64,000 nt of DNA from Prostheceraeus crozeri (Eukaryota > Platyhelminthes > Polycladida > Euryleptidae): positions 124,001-188,000 of the forward strand of contig CAJQUW010007813.1 in NCBI GenBank assembly GCA_907163375.1, read 5' to 3'. The position numbers and the translations under genes are program-made. The notes beneath the pieces are model-generated. The model did no database searches and had not been told where the DNA came from. It saw only the letters and a program-made list of their open reading frames with translations. Positions 55,856 to 64,000 of this stretch are shown one piece after another. Position 1 is the stretch's first letter, and each line of letters opens with the position of its first letter.

Positions 55856-58768
55856 TTATGTCAATACATCTCCTGAATGTGGTAGCGTGAGTTTTATTCT
55901 TTTGGGTGGAGGTATGTTTGTGTCAGGATGTCCATGTGGAAGAGATGTGTTATGTCCTATCCAACACCTCTTATCCTCCCATGCTGAAAGCGCTCGTTTC
56001 TTGAACGTGTGCGTTTTCACAGTATGAACTTGAGATTTTAAGATTGTCATTTTGACAAACGTTATAGTTTTATTTTTATAGGCCTTCTTATAGGACCGAT
56101 GTTTCATTTTATGAACAATGGATTTTGATATACCTTTAGCACGCTTAATACTATCTGCACATTCTTTTCATTTCATGGAATACATTTTAGGACGGGGGAG
56201 AATCATTTCAGCTATTTCCTTTCCTGCTGTTTCATCCTTAAAACAACCAAGTTTGGCTTTATTCTGTATGGAATAGAGTGGATGAGTGGGATTGTAGTTA
56301 GATGTGTCGAAATATTTTTCTAATGACTTGCCTACTTCATTAAAATTTAAATCTTTTTGAGTGGTAATTCCTAAAAAGAAACTATCTGTATCACCACCCA
56401 GCAAGCGAACCTCTTTTACGAGAGGGCATGGTTTTAATATTTTGTAGAAGAGTTGATACATTTCAAGCTCGGAATAATCTAAAACGGCTTGCCCAATATA
56501 GATGGGTTTGCACAACTCAACTTCTGATTTAATCATTTTAACACCTACAAGATCCTCATCGATGATGTCTCTATCAATGAAAAGAGGTGATGAGGTCAAT
56601 TTGTGATATTTTTGTTCATCAACGACTAGTTTGTAATTCATACGTTTTCTAACATCCTCCATGGTCTTTCCGAATAGACTGTTATTCTTATATTTATAAA
56701 AATCCTTTTCAAAATTATTTTGGGCGAGTGCACGTTTTTGACTGTTACTATCTATGTAGGGTTTGAGGAAGGCTTTCTGTCTAAATTTGATAATGCGGTG
56801 AACTGACTTTAGAAGCATGCCTATTTCTAAATAGAATTTCAATATGCAGAAGTGTACGAGATAATTTTTCTTATCATATTGGGTGAGTAAAAGTTTGCGG
56901 CATGGTTTGTACCTTGGCTGTCCGCACTCTATTAAGTTATTATGAAATTGTGACATGAATGGTGAAAACATATCTTCAGTCACTTCACCAGATTCAGGTA
57001 CGAGTGGGAAATCAGCAGTTTTATTTTTAATGCTGTTTGGATAAATCAAATCCACTTCAAAATAATATCCCCAATCACCTTCATCTGGAATCTTCAGTAT
57101 GTTTGAAGGGTTGGAGTAATACTCAAGCTCATCTTGATTTAACCAACTAAACTCGGAATGAGGTAGTGGTTTAGACAGTGAACTGCCATATAAATTATTT
57201 TGGTCATAGTACTTTAGGTGGATATGATCATTACCTACTGTTTCAGATTTTATATGATGTTTATTTACAAATGTGAGACCACCGCGTATTCCGCGCTCAA
57301 ATATATTATACATCTCAGGGTCTTGTAAGAGATGAATGGTCTCACCAGTCATTTTAAAGGCTGATTTAAAGGACATGGCTGGTAGACTGACAAAGTGGAC
57401 AGGATCTAATTTGTCTTCTTCTAATGCCACTCGTCGAAATTCCTGAAAGACATCAGCCAGCAAAATGACATCTAATTCTAAGTAAGCGATCATATAATCG
57501 CCAAACGTTTTACAATCAAATTTTAACCATGCCTCTTGAGCATGTTCATAGTCCTCTACTGGACAATCTTCACCCGTCAAATCGTTTTGGAATTTGTCAA
57601 TGGAAGGAAGGGTTGTTTCATTTAGTTTAGACATTGAGCTAAAATACGCATAAGGAAAGACTCCTTTGCGAGTGATTATTTCATCCGTTAAGTTTGGATA
57701 GTGTTTCTTCAAAGTTTGACTATGGGGAAGAAGCTTGAGATTTCGAACGAGAGAAGCTAGTGACGCTGACATGAATTGAAATGAATCTAAAAATTTTATT
57801 TCGAAGAAGACTGTCTTATTTTCTTTAGTTTTATCTACTGGTACTTTTGCTGTCATTGCCATGAATTTTTCTCTCGTTTGTGCTATTACATTAAACTGCC
57901 ACGATTTCATCTGGCTCAACCCTCCTTTTATGAGCATATGACTGTCATAGCCCTTAAAGTTATGAAAAATGACGGGTAGTACACGACGTCTCAACCTAAG
58001 TGAAAAGTTACATTTGGAGCAGAGTGCGTTTCTAAATTTACCAGTGATGTGATCATGATCACGCACTTTCTTGATTTTATCGTCATCAAACGTTTTATGA
58101 CATTTAGGACAGGATGTGCAACTTTCAAATTTTTGTTTGTCTTCATCTGACATATGTAGTGACTTACGCTGCAATTGCGAATCATATGATTGTTGAAATT
58201 TAGCAGCTTTATCGAGAAATTCTAGAAGTTCTGAAATACAATCTTCACCTTGCGAAGTATGCATTTTGTTTTGTCTATTCCTAAAGTGATCATGCCATAC
58301 TTCATAGCAGGATATGGCTGCTGGTTTGTGGATGATATCATCAATGTAGCATTCTATGTCTGCGTAAATGATACGCAGGGGACTTAATTCGTCACCATTA
58401 TCCCTATGTGAAAATATTTTATCTTTGGGCATGCGTTCCATTTGTAATTTACCTCGCTTGCACCATTCATAGTGAGTTTCAAATTTATCTTTACTCCAAA
58501 AGGAGCGGATGCAGCGGTCGCATACAAAATGTTCACCTCTTTTAGAGTGCCCCAAGTAAGTGTACAAGCGAGAGATTTTGGGAATACCACAGTAGTGCCA
58601 TTCCTCGCTATCATCTTGTTTTACTAATAAGAGGTTGACTACACGTTCATAACAAGTTGAACGTGAATTATAGCGGGCACCCTTCAACCCCTTCTCCCAC
58701 ACGTGAACGACAATTTTAATGTCGAAAACACGAATGTCACTTTGCATATATACTTTCATATTCATCAT
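55856..58768 (-). pseudogene. Protein-primed family B DNA polymerase (Polinton PolB), broken
   Basis: Replication enzyme of the element. N-terminal zinc-finger-like FVCDRCIRSFWSKDKFETHY; exonuclease motifs IIYADIECYIDD (ExoI), IFHNFKGYDSHMLIKG (ExoII) and YLELDVILLADVF (ExoIII); a second CxxC pair (CTSCPKCHKTFDDD); polymerase motif A YYDQNNLYGSSLS; motif B KNNSLFGKTMEDVRKRMNY; motif C GGDTDSFFLG; and the conserved tail KKRALSAWEDKRCW...LPHGH. The longest open part is 866 codons. The N-terminus starts directly at MMNMKVYMQSDIRV, without the GSGW-type domain that often precedes it and that here is a separate gene. It looks broken about once. Confidence 0.92.
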
Positions 58769-58849
58769 TCATTGGCTGTTCATTCTGATTGGTTGCTTGT
58801 TGATACTTAAGAATTAGAAAACATTTCAAAGTTATTATTCACAGTCAAC
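58769..58849. promoter_or_regulatory. Short divergent promoter between PolB and the acidic CxxC gene
   Basis: 81 bp separate the two ATGs. On the PolB strand two CCAAT words lie close together (gcaaccaatc and agccaatgaa). The same block is duplicated at 63,058-63,138, where one of the two genes (PolB) is truncated. Confidence 0.4.
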
Positions 58850-59244
58850 ATGACAAGCCCTCCGACAACACCAAACACAAAATTCTCTTCTCCATCCTCA
58901 ACACCAAACGCTCCAACGAAGGTAGAGAAGGTGTTATTACCAGCGGACAACGAAGAGAGTGTATGTGAGAAGGACTGTCCCGACTTAACAGGCGTGAGGT
59001 GGAAGTATCTCCAGTGCGATACTGACGATGTGATGGAGATCACCAGCACCAAGTTCCTTCACCAATTATGGGAGTGGTACACCCCTAACTCCCAGCCATG
59101 AACTATGGCGGAGTGGGAGTATATTGACAAAGTGAGGCTCGCAGTGGAAGAACGATTAAAGCAAGTGAACTGTTTTTGTTATCTATGTGAAACCAGACTC
59201 TGGGACGATATTGACGATGAAGACCTTTTGAAATACATGCCATA
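58850..59244 (+). pseudogene. Acidic CxxC protein, left-arm copy, broken
   Basis: Copy of the protein at 62608-63057: MTSPPTTPNTKFSS, CPDLTGVRWKYLQCDTDDVM, then AEWEYIDKVRLAVEERLKQV, CxxC and DDIDDEDLLKYMP. Shorter near the N-terminus than the right-arm copy, with about one break. Followed by an AATAAA. Confidence 0.6.
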
Positions 59245-59310
59245 ATAAATTTTTATTTCATATTATCTTTGCTTTCATACTGACTTACTTGAATGGGGTT
59301 TTAGTGAATA

Positions 59311-59920
59311 ATTTAACCATGTATACTTTTTCATTTGGAAATAGTAGCACGCTTAGTTTAACTTGTAAATCTTATAACATTTCATATGGACGATGATGGT
59401 AGATGAAATAGTGTCAAATAAATTAAGATAGCTTACACTTCTGATACAGGGATAGCAATCGACTGCGATCCATATGTAAAGAGCTTGTTAGACTACGGAT
59501 GGGCTTAAGTGGATGATTTAACCATGTATACTTTTTCATTTGGAAATAGTAGCACGCTTAGTCTAACTTGTAAATCTTAAAACATTTCATATGGACGATG
59601 ATGATAGATGAAATAGTGTCAAATAAAATTAAGATAGCTTACACTTCTGATACAGCGATAGCAATCGACTGCGATCCATATGTAAAGAGCTTGTTAGACT
59701 ACGGATGGGCTTAAGTGGATGATTTAACCATGTATACTTTTTCATTTGGAAATAGTAGCACGCTTAGTCTAACTTGTAAATCTTAAAACATTTCATATGG
59801 ACGATGATGATAGATGAAATAGTGTCAAATAAAATTAAGATAGCTTACACTTCTGATACAGGGATAGAAATCGACTGCGATCCATGTGTAAAGAGCTTGT
59901 TAGACTACGGAAGAGAGAAG
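59311..59920. repeat. 206-bp tandem repeat, about 2.9 copies
   Basis: Units start with atttaaccatgtatactttt at 59311, 59516 and 59722 (periods 205 and 206 bp). Only one unit exists in the inverted arm on the right, so the expansion followed the inverted duplication. Confidence 0.9.
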
Positions 59921-60438
59921 TGTGTTATGTTGCGTGTGGCGCGTGAGTGTCCTCCCATTTCATTCCATTCATCAATTCGTCTCATTGATAGAGACAAGTA
60001 GAACTCATGGTTCTCATAACGTATGCAATGGATAGTTTATAAGGCAACCTTCGACAGCTGGCTAAATGTCGCCCTGGCGCGAATGCATACTACGTTGAGA
60101 CAGAGGCAATCACTTGCAAACATGACGCAGAGAGGTTAAACAAGATTGACCATTGCCGAATGTCCCTTGCGGTATACATAGCTACGGGTTTCACCGCCGC
60201 CCTTTACAGGAACGCCCGTCGAAAGGAAGTATTACACCGAACTTCATTTGCAACGTTCAAGTTGACTGATAGCAGATTCAACTTAATGATAGTATTCGCC
60301 AGTCCGAAGACTGCCCAGGGCAAACCGCGTGGAGGTTCTATCATGTCTTGCCCCATGGTGGCCCTTAAGAGAGCCGATGGTTCGTTCTCGGGGTGTGAAT
60401 TTAAGTTGACTATTGGCTGGAATAGTCAATGGGTATGA
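59804..60438 (+). CDS. Unknown Polinton ORFs, left-arm copy
   Basis: Two adjacent open frames: 59804-60001 (MIDEIVSNKIKIAYTSDTGI, then CVMLRVARECPPISFHSSIR) and about 60055-60438 (LAKCRPGANAYYVETEAITC, MSLAVYIATGFTAALYRN, FNLMIVFASPKTAQGKPRGG). Both are conserved in the right arm. They may be two genes or two exons; I do not recognise either. Confidence 0.4.
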
Positions 60439-60481
60439 CGGTTAGGTTCTCATAGACCCTATACCGCCGAGGTTTATATCT

Positions 60482-61330
60482 TTGTTTGTGATGTTCTCAA
60501 ATTATACAACTTCGGACATAGGCAAAATCATAGCCCCCTATTTTGAATTGGTCGATTTGGATCAAGAACTGCAGAATGCAATTGCAGATATCATAGATCC
60601 TCCTGTTCCGACTACAGGAAATGAAGAATTGCAGAATGCAATAATAGACGAGTCCGACTCTGAGGAGGTTGTAGTGTACGTTAAAGGAATAGCGAAGCCA
60701 ATCAGCCAATCTTCCCCGAAAAAATTGAAGGGGATTAAAGCTCAAACTTTAGCCTGGAATAAGGACGATCGGGCTGCCAAAGTTAGCCAGGAGTTTGCGC
60801 TCAATAAATTGAAAGATGAGCTGAGTCTGTTTAGAAACGAATGCGAGACTTTGAGAGGTGAAAATTTTAACCTGAAAGCTCAAGTCGAGGAAATCAAGAA
60901 CCTCAAAACGCAGGTCATAAATTTGGAGGCTTTTCGGGCTAGGGCACTGCAAAGTGAAAAGCGAGTTGAAGAGCAGGCAGCAAATATTAAAAATTTAAAA
61001 TCACAAGAAGGGGTGCTTAAGCTCAAGATTGAGCAACTAAAAATGAAAATGGTTGAGAACGAGCAGCACAAGGAGAGAAGAACAACACTCCACCTACCAA
61101 TTATCAACAGCAGGATTGTTGATGACATTCTTCTGCAAAGTGAGGATGTCGACAGCACGTTCGAATGCTACGAGGGAGCAATGGCGGAGATGCGCTGCCT
61201 CCATGTCTCCATCAAGCATGATGGCGAAATAAAGGAGCTGCGCCACCGGAAGCGAAAACTGCCGGCCAAGTACTCACCAAGCCATCACCATCGAAGGGGT
61301 CACGAATCGGCTAAATTTCTCTTATGGTAA
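60482..61330 (+). CDS. Coiled-coil protein of unknown function
   Basis: 282 codons between the palindrome arms, starting MFVMFSNYTTSDIGKIIAP. Residues about 100-205 form a long heptad-rich segment (LKDELSLFRNECETLRGENF, VEEIKNLKTQVINLEAF, LKLKIEQLKMKMVENEQ). A basic His/Arg-rich end follows (RKRKLPAKYSPSHHHRRG). A canonical donor (atg|gtaagt, 61324-61332) and acceptor (ttttcag, 61388) bracket a 62-bp intron at its end. No family recognised; a structural or scaffold role is possible. Confidence 0.5.
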   Translation: MFVMFSNYTTSDIGKIIAPYFELVDLDQELQNAIADIIDPPVPTTGNEELQNAIIDESDSEEVVVYVKGIAKPISQSSPKKLKGIKAQTLAWNKDDRAAKVSQEFALNKLKDELSLFRNECETLRGENFNLKAQVEEIKNLKTQVINLEAFRARALQSEKRVEEQAANIKNLKSQEGVLKLKIEQLKMKMVENEQHKERRTTLHLPIINSRIVDDILLQSEDVDSTFECYEGAMAEMRCLHVSIKHDGEIKELRHRKRKLPAKYSPSHHHRRGHESAKFLLW

Positions 61331-61390
61331 GTTAATATCAACTCTATCACTTAAATATAATTTCATCTACTTTTCCTTCTATTTTCAGAT

Positions 61391-61535
61391 ACGACGAGAA
61401 CGAACCAACGGCTATCTTAAGGGCCACCATGGGGCAAGATATGATAGAACCTCCACGCGGTTTGCCCTGGGCAGTCTTTAGACTGGCGAATACTATCATT
61501 AAGTTGAATCTGCTATCAGTCAACTTGAACGTTAC
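61391..61535. repeat. Third partial copy of the palindrome-arm end
   Basis: cgagaacgaacc...ggccaccatggggcaaga...tatcattaagttgaat repeats the start of the right arm (61873-62010) in the same orientation with several differences, then ends in unrelated sequence. It lies just after the small intron of the coiled-coil gene. Confidence 0.8.
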
Positions 61536-61550
61536 ATCACATTAGAGGGG

Positions 61551-61558
61551 TATATAAA
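61551..61558 (+). promoter_or_regulatory. TATA box of the small gene at 61590
   Basis: TATATAAA begins 39 nt before the ATG; pyrimidine-rich atttcatttcatttcaatc fills the interval, a typical compact transcription start. Confidence 0.55.
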
Positions 61559-61589
61559 CCACTACCTCTCATTTCATTTCATTTCAATC

Positions 61590-61856
61590 ATGGAGACACC
61601 AAACGCTGCAGTCAACTCTCCTCGCGGACCGCAGTTAAGACCGCGAAATTTATTTAATGAATTTGCTAGAATAGAGGAGCAAGACAGAGTCCACAACAAT
61701 CTTGCTCAGATTGGCAATGCGATGACAGCAAGTGTTGCCAATCCAATGGAATGGCGCTACATTCCACCCTCCACTCACATACCAACTAGCATTGAAGTCG
61801 ACACTGCTGAGGTTGAACGGTTTCGACTCTCTCTCAGCAGAATCGGTATGGAGTAA
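61590..61856 (+). CDS. Small unknown Polinton-region protein, 88 aa
   Basis: METPNAAVNSPRGPQLRPRN, then FNEFARIEEQDRVHNNLAQI and VDTAEVERFRLSLSRIGME. It has a TATA box at the expected distance. It lies between the third repeat copy and the right palindrome arm. No family recognised. Confidence 0.45.
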   Translation: METPNAAVNSPRGPQLRPRNLFNEFARIEEQDRVHNNLAQIGNAMTASVANPMEWRYIPPSTHIPTSIEVDTAEVERFRLSLSRIGME

Positions 61857-62460
61857 GATTGCTGATGACGACTCCCGAGAACGAACCACCGGCTCTCTTA
61901 AGGGCCACCATGGGGCAAGACATGATAGAACCTCCACGCGGTTTGCCCTGGGCAGTCTTCGGACTGGCGAATACTATCATTAAGTTGAATCGGCTATCAG
62001 TCAACTTGAACGTCGCAAATGAAGTTCGGTGTAATACTTCATTTCGACGGACGTTCCTGTGAAGGGCGGCGGTGAAACCCGTAGCTATGTATACCGCAAG
62101 GGACATTCGGCAATGGTCAATCTTGTTAAACCTCTCTGCGTCATGTTTGCAAGTGATTGCCTCTGTCTCAACGTAGTATGCATTCGCGCCAGGGCGACAT
62201 TTAGCCAACTGTCGAAGGTTACCTAAAACTTTCCATTGCATACGTTATGAGAACCATGAGTTCTACTTGTCTCTATCAATGAGACGAATTGATGAATGGA
62301 ATGAAATGGGAGGACACTCACGCGCCACACGCAACATAACACACTTCTCTCTTCCGTAGTCTAACAAGCTCTTTACACATGGATCGCAGTCGATTGCTAT
62401 CCCTGTATCAGAAGTGTAAGCTATCTTAATTTTATTTAACACTATTTCATCTATCATCAT
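61834..62460 (-). CDS. Unknown Polinton ORFs, right-arm copy
   Basis: Inverted copies of the left-arm frames: 62460-62263 (MIDEIVLNKIKIAYTSDTGI) and about 62241-61834 (LAKCRPGANAYYVETEAITC, FNLMIVFASPKTAQGKPRGG). Differences between arms are largely conservative at the amino acid level by eye, which hints at real coding sequence. Confidence 0.4.
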
Positions 62461-63179
62461 CGCCCATATGAAATGTTATAAGATTTACAAGTTAGACTAA
62501 GCGTGCTACTATTTCCAAATGAAAAAGTATACATGGTTAAATCATCCACTGAAGCCCCGTTCAAGTAAGTCAGTATGAAAGCAAAGATAATATGAAATAA
62601 AAATTTATTATGGCATGTATTTCAAAAGGTCTTCATCGTCAATATCGTCCCAGAGTCTGGCTTCACATAGATCACAAAAACAGTTCACTTGTTTCAATCG
62701 TTCTTCCACTGCGAGCCTCACTTTGTCGATATACTCCCACTCCGCCATAGTTCGTGGCTGGGAGTTAGGGGTGTACCACTCCCATAATTGGTGGAGGAAT
62801 TTGGTGCTGGTGATGTCCATCACATCGTCAGTATCGTACTGGAGATACTTCCACCTCACGCCTGTTAAGTCGGGACACTCCTTCTCACATACACTCTCCT
62901 CTTCCTCGTCCGCTGGTAATGATAACTTTCTGATATTGTCCAGTCGGTACACCTTCTCTACCTTCCCCTTCGTTGGAGCGTTTGGTGCAACGAGCGCCTT
63001 TGGTGTTGAGGATGGAGAAGAGAATTTTGTGTTTGGTGTTGTCGAAGGGCTTGTCATGTTGACTGTGAATCATAACTTCGAAATGTTTTCTAATTCTTAA
63101 GTATCAACAAGCAACCAATCAGAATGAACAGCCAATGAATGATGAATATGAAAGTATATATGCAAAGTGACATTCGTGT
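61873..63179. repeat. Right arm of the 4.45-kb imperfect palindrome
   Basis: Inverted match of 58729-60398 with a single 206-bp unit and several indels. It ends at cattcgtg (63179), carrying only the first codons of PolB before unrelated sequence. Confidence 0.9.
62608..63057 (-). CDS. Acidic CxxC protein, right-arm copy, 149 aa, open
   Basis: MTSPSTTPNTKFSSPSSTPK leads a Ser/Pro/Thr-rich N-terminus. Then come EEEESVCEKECPDLTGVRWK, a conserved hydrophobic region ITSTKFLHQLWEWYTPNSQ, AEWEYIDKVRLAVEERLKQV, CFCDLCEARLWDDIDDEDLL and the end KYMP. The C-x2-C pairs suggest metal binding. No family recognised. It is transcribed away from the truncated PolB start, as in the left arm. Confidence 0.55.
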   Translation of the reverse strand: MTSPSTTPNTKFSSPSSTPKALVAPNAPTKGKVEKVYRLDNIRKLSLPADEEEESVCEKECPDLTGVRWKYLQYDTDDVMDITSTKFLHQLWEWYTPNSQPRTMAEWEYIDKVRLAVEERLKQVNCFCDLCEARLWDDIDDEDLLKYMP

Positions 63180-63290
63180 CATTTCACTCTGTCTTTGAGA
63201 CGTATAAGTGAACTACTTTCTCGTGAATTCCAAATTTGAGTGAAGTCTCTATCTTGTTGAAGTATCAACCTTAAACTTGATTTCGTTGAA

Positions 63291-63788
63291 ATGGTAAGTT
63301 GAAAATTTCTTCACTCATCTCCCTCAAACGTGTGGCTAATAGCATCTTCCTCAATTTCAGGCATCAACTTCATCACCAACGCCCTCCCTTCTCGAGGAAA
63401 GTTTAGAGTTGTTGAGTTAAGGTAGGTTGTAACAATACACTGAGACTTGAACAGAGATGATAGAATGATTTCTCTTTCAGGTGATACCAGTCCCATCTCG
63501 AGCGAGTCCATGTCAACATTGTCGCGGGAATGCGACGATCGGGAATGTGCTGACTGTGGGCACATCTTCACGAGGAAGCGTGATCTCGTCCGACACATCA
63601 AGCGAGGTGTTTGTAGACCTAAGTCAGCATCAATCTCCGAAGGTGGGGATGATTCTGTTAACGATGTCTCTTTTTCTTGCGATTTATGCATTCAGTCTTT
63701 TGAGTCACATTTTGAACTATCTTCACATAGACTTCGACATACACACAGTGACGATAGTTATACTAACAGCGCCTCCTCTACTCTCTGA
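63291..63788 (+). CDS. C2H2 zinc-finger protein with start-codon-only first exon
   Basis: ATG 63291-63293 is followed directly by gtaagt. The second exon starts at 63361 (MASTSSPTPSLLEESLELL) and the third at 63481 (DTSPISSESMSTLSRE). The end of exon 2 has two possible donors; the upstream one, gttaag at 63416, keeps the frame open. Two fingers follow: CADCGHIFTRKRDLVRHIKR (then GVC) and CDLCIQSFESHFELSSHRLR (then HTH). It has the same start architecture and MAST/MASTP leader as the gene at 43814, but an unrelated body. Probably a DNA-binding regulator of a second Polinton copy. Confidence 0.55.
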
Positions 63789-63822
63789 AGTGTCGATAAA
63801 TAATTTAGTGAGGAACTACCAG

Positions 63823-64000
63823 ATGGATTCCTCAGAAACCATTACTGACTTTGAAGAATGGTTTCATCAAAATTCATCTTTGATTGGTGCGCTCTTCAAC
63901 AATTTAGCCAATTTTAGAATGAAGCCGCTCATCTATCTCAAAATAAAATATGCAAAAATCGACCACCATACTGGTCAAATAGTAGAGAGGTTGGAGTTTC
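63823..64000 (+). CDS. Start of a second PolB-associated-domain protein, cut by the window end
   Basis: MDSSETITDFEEWFHQNSSL, then LFNNLANFRMKPLIYLKIKY and GQIVERLEF, open to the last base. The order and spacing follow 45411-45821 (DASTLFLELMNTF, VAKIKFSHFG, SRSFHF). It may be a stand-alone gene, as at 45.4 kb, or the N-terminus of a longer protein. Confidence 0.5.
   Translation, partial: MDSSETITDFEEWFHQNSSLIGALFNNLANFRMKPLIYLKIKYAKIDHHTGQIVERLEF

Larger units (their letters stand above)
58729..60398. repeat. Left arm of a 4.45-kb imperfect palindrome
   Basis: Matches 61873-63179 in inverted orientation, over 90% by eye except for indels. It includes the first codons of PolB, a divergent promoter region, the CxxC acidic gene and the following unknown ORFs. 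The outer breakpoint is at cacgaatgtcac (58729). Confidence 0.9.
43814..64000. mobile_element. Polinton/Maverick block (virus-like element), partly broken, extends past the window
   Basis: Carries the family's full core: PolB, chromodomain integrase, FtsK/HerA-type ATPase, adenain-like protease, major-capsid-type protein, penton-like proteins and pX-like minor proteins. It adds RING-like ORFs, a possible exonuclease, a TBP-like gene and PC4-like ORFs. The left end is near or within the repeats at 42.8-43.6 kb. No matching right terminal repeat is in the window. From 58.7 to 63.2 kb there is an imperfect palindrome, and from 63.3 kb a second set of left-type genes begins, so one rearranged element or two abutting copies are both possible. 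There are about half a dozen breaks in roughly 20 coding regions; the rest are open, so the insertion looks fairly young. Confidence 0.93.

Noticed and set aside
58729-63179. Palindrome as the Polinton's terminal inverted repeats
   Set aside because: The arms contain the start of PolB and coding genes and are 1.5 kb apart inside the block, not at its two ends; an internal inverted duplication fits better.

Overview
The window is genomic DNA from an invertebrate animal. The main evidence is a multi-exon gene with GT-AG introns whose eight visible exons encode the C-terminal 775 residues of a neurexin-IV/CASPR-type (contactin-associated) adhesion protein. The bulk of the rest is mobile DNA: Tc1/mariner, hAT, CACTA-like, RTE-type LINE, BEL/Pao and Polinton/Maverick. 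The species cannot be fixed from sequence alone. The gene most resembles protostome neurexin-IV, and an arthropod-like host is only a guess.

Layout. 1-30,700: the neurexin-IV-like gene on the plus strand, with exons at 1297-1565, 2405-2622, 4059-4258, 10077-10246, 10516-11182, 11632-11913, 15456-15786 and 29908-30098. Its introns hold a LINE tail and two Tc1-like transposons (5.9-9.5 kb), an RTE-type LINE fragment with a 16-bp target duplication (12.1-13.05 kb), another LINE tail (about 17.0-17.3 kb), a 4.26-kb hAT element carrying a nested 303-bp inverted-repeat element (17.5-21.7 kb), and a BEL/Pao LTR retrotransposon with near-identical LTRs (24.0-29.9 kb). 30.7-37.6 kb: intergenic DNA with a probable 3.3-kb non-autonomous element with inverted ends, a foldback repeat and a short tandem duplication. 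37.7-41.4 kb: a two-gene CACTA-like transposon with an open 694-residue transposase and a spliced partner gene. 42.6-43.6 kb: GC-rich DNA and a 292-bp tandem repeat.

43.8 kb to the window end: a Polinton/Maverick (virus-like) block. The plus strand carries an unknown protein with a start-codon-only first exon, a small RING-like ORF, a possible DEDD exonuclease, a domain normally found next to Polinton PolB, a membrane-anchored RING-like ORF, a pX-like basic protein, the packaging ATPase, an unknown protein, a chromodomain integrase, a basic core-like protein, the capsid protein, the adenain-like protease and two related penton-like proteins. The minus strand carries a TATA-binding-protein-like gene, two PC4-like ORFs and protein-primed PolB. 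From 58.7 to 63.2 kb there is a large imperfect palindrome. Beyond it a C2H2 zinc-finger gene and a second copy of the PolB-associated domain suggest that another, different Polinton copy begins there. The block is partly broken (about half a dozen breaks) but most genes are open.

The most unusual content is the transcription cassette of the Polinton: a minimal 181-residue, two-repeat TBP-like protein with its own TATA box, lying in the tail of a PC4-like ORF that has a paralogue next door. With the TATA boxes of other element genes, this suggests the element supplies its own RNA polymerase II initiation factors. That function is inferred.
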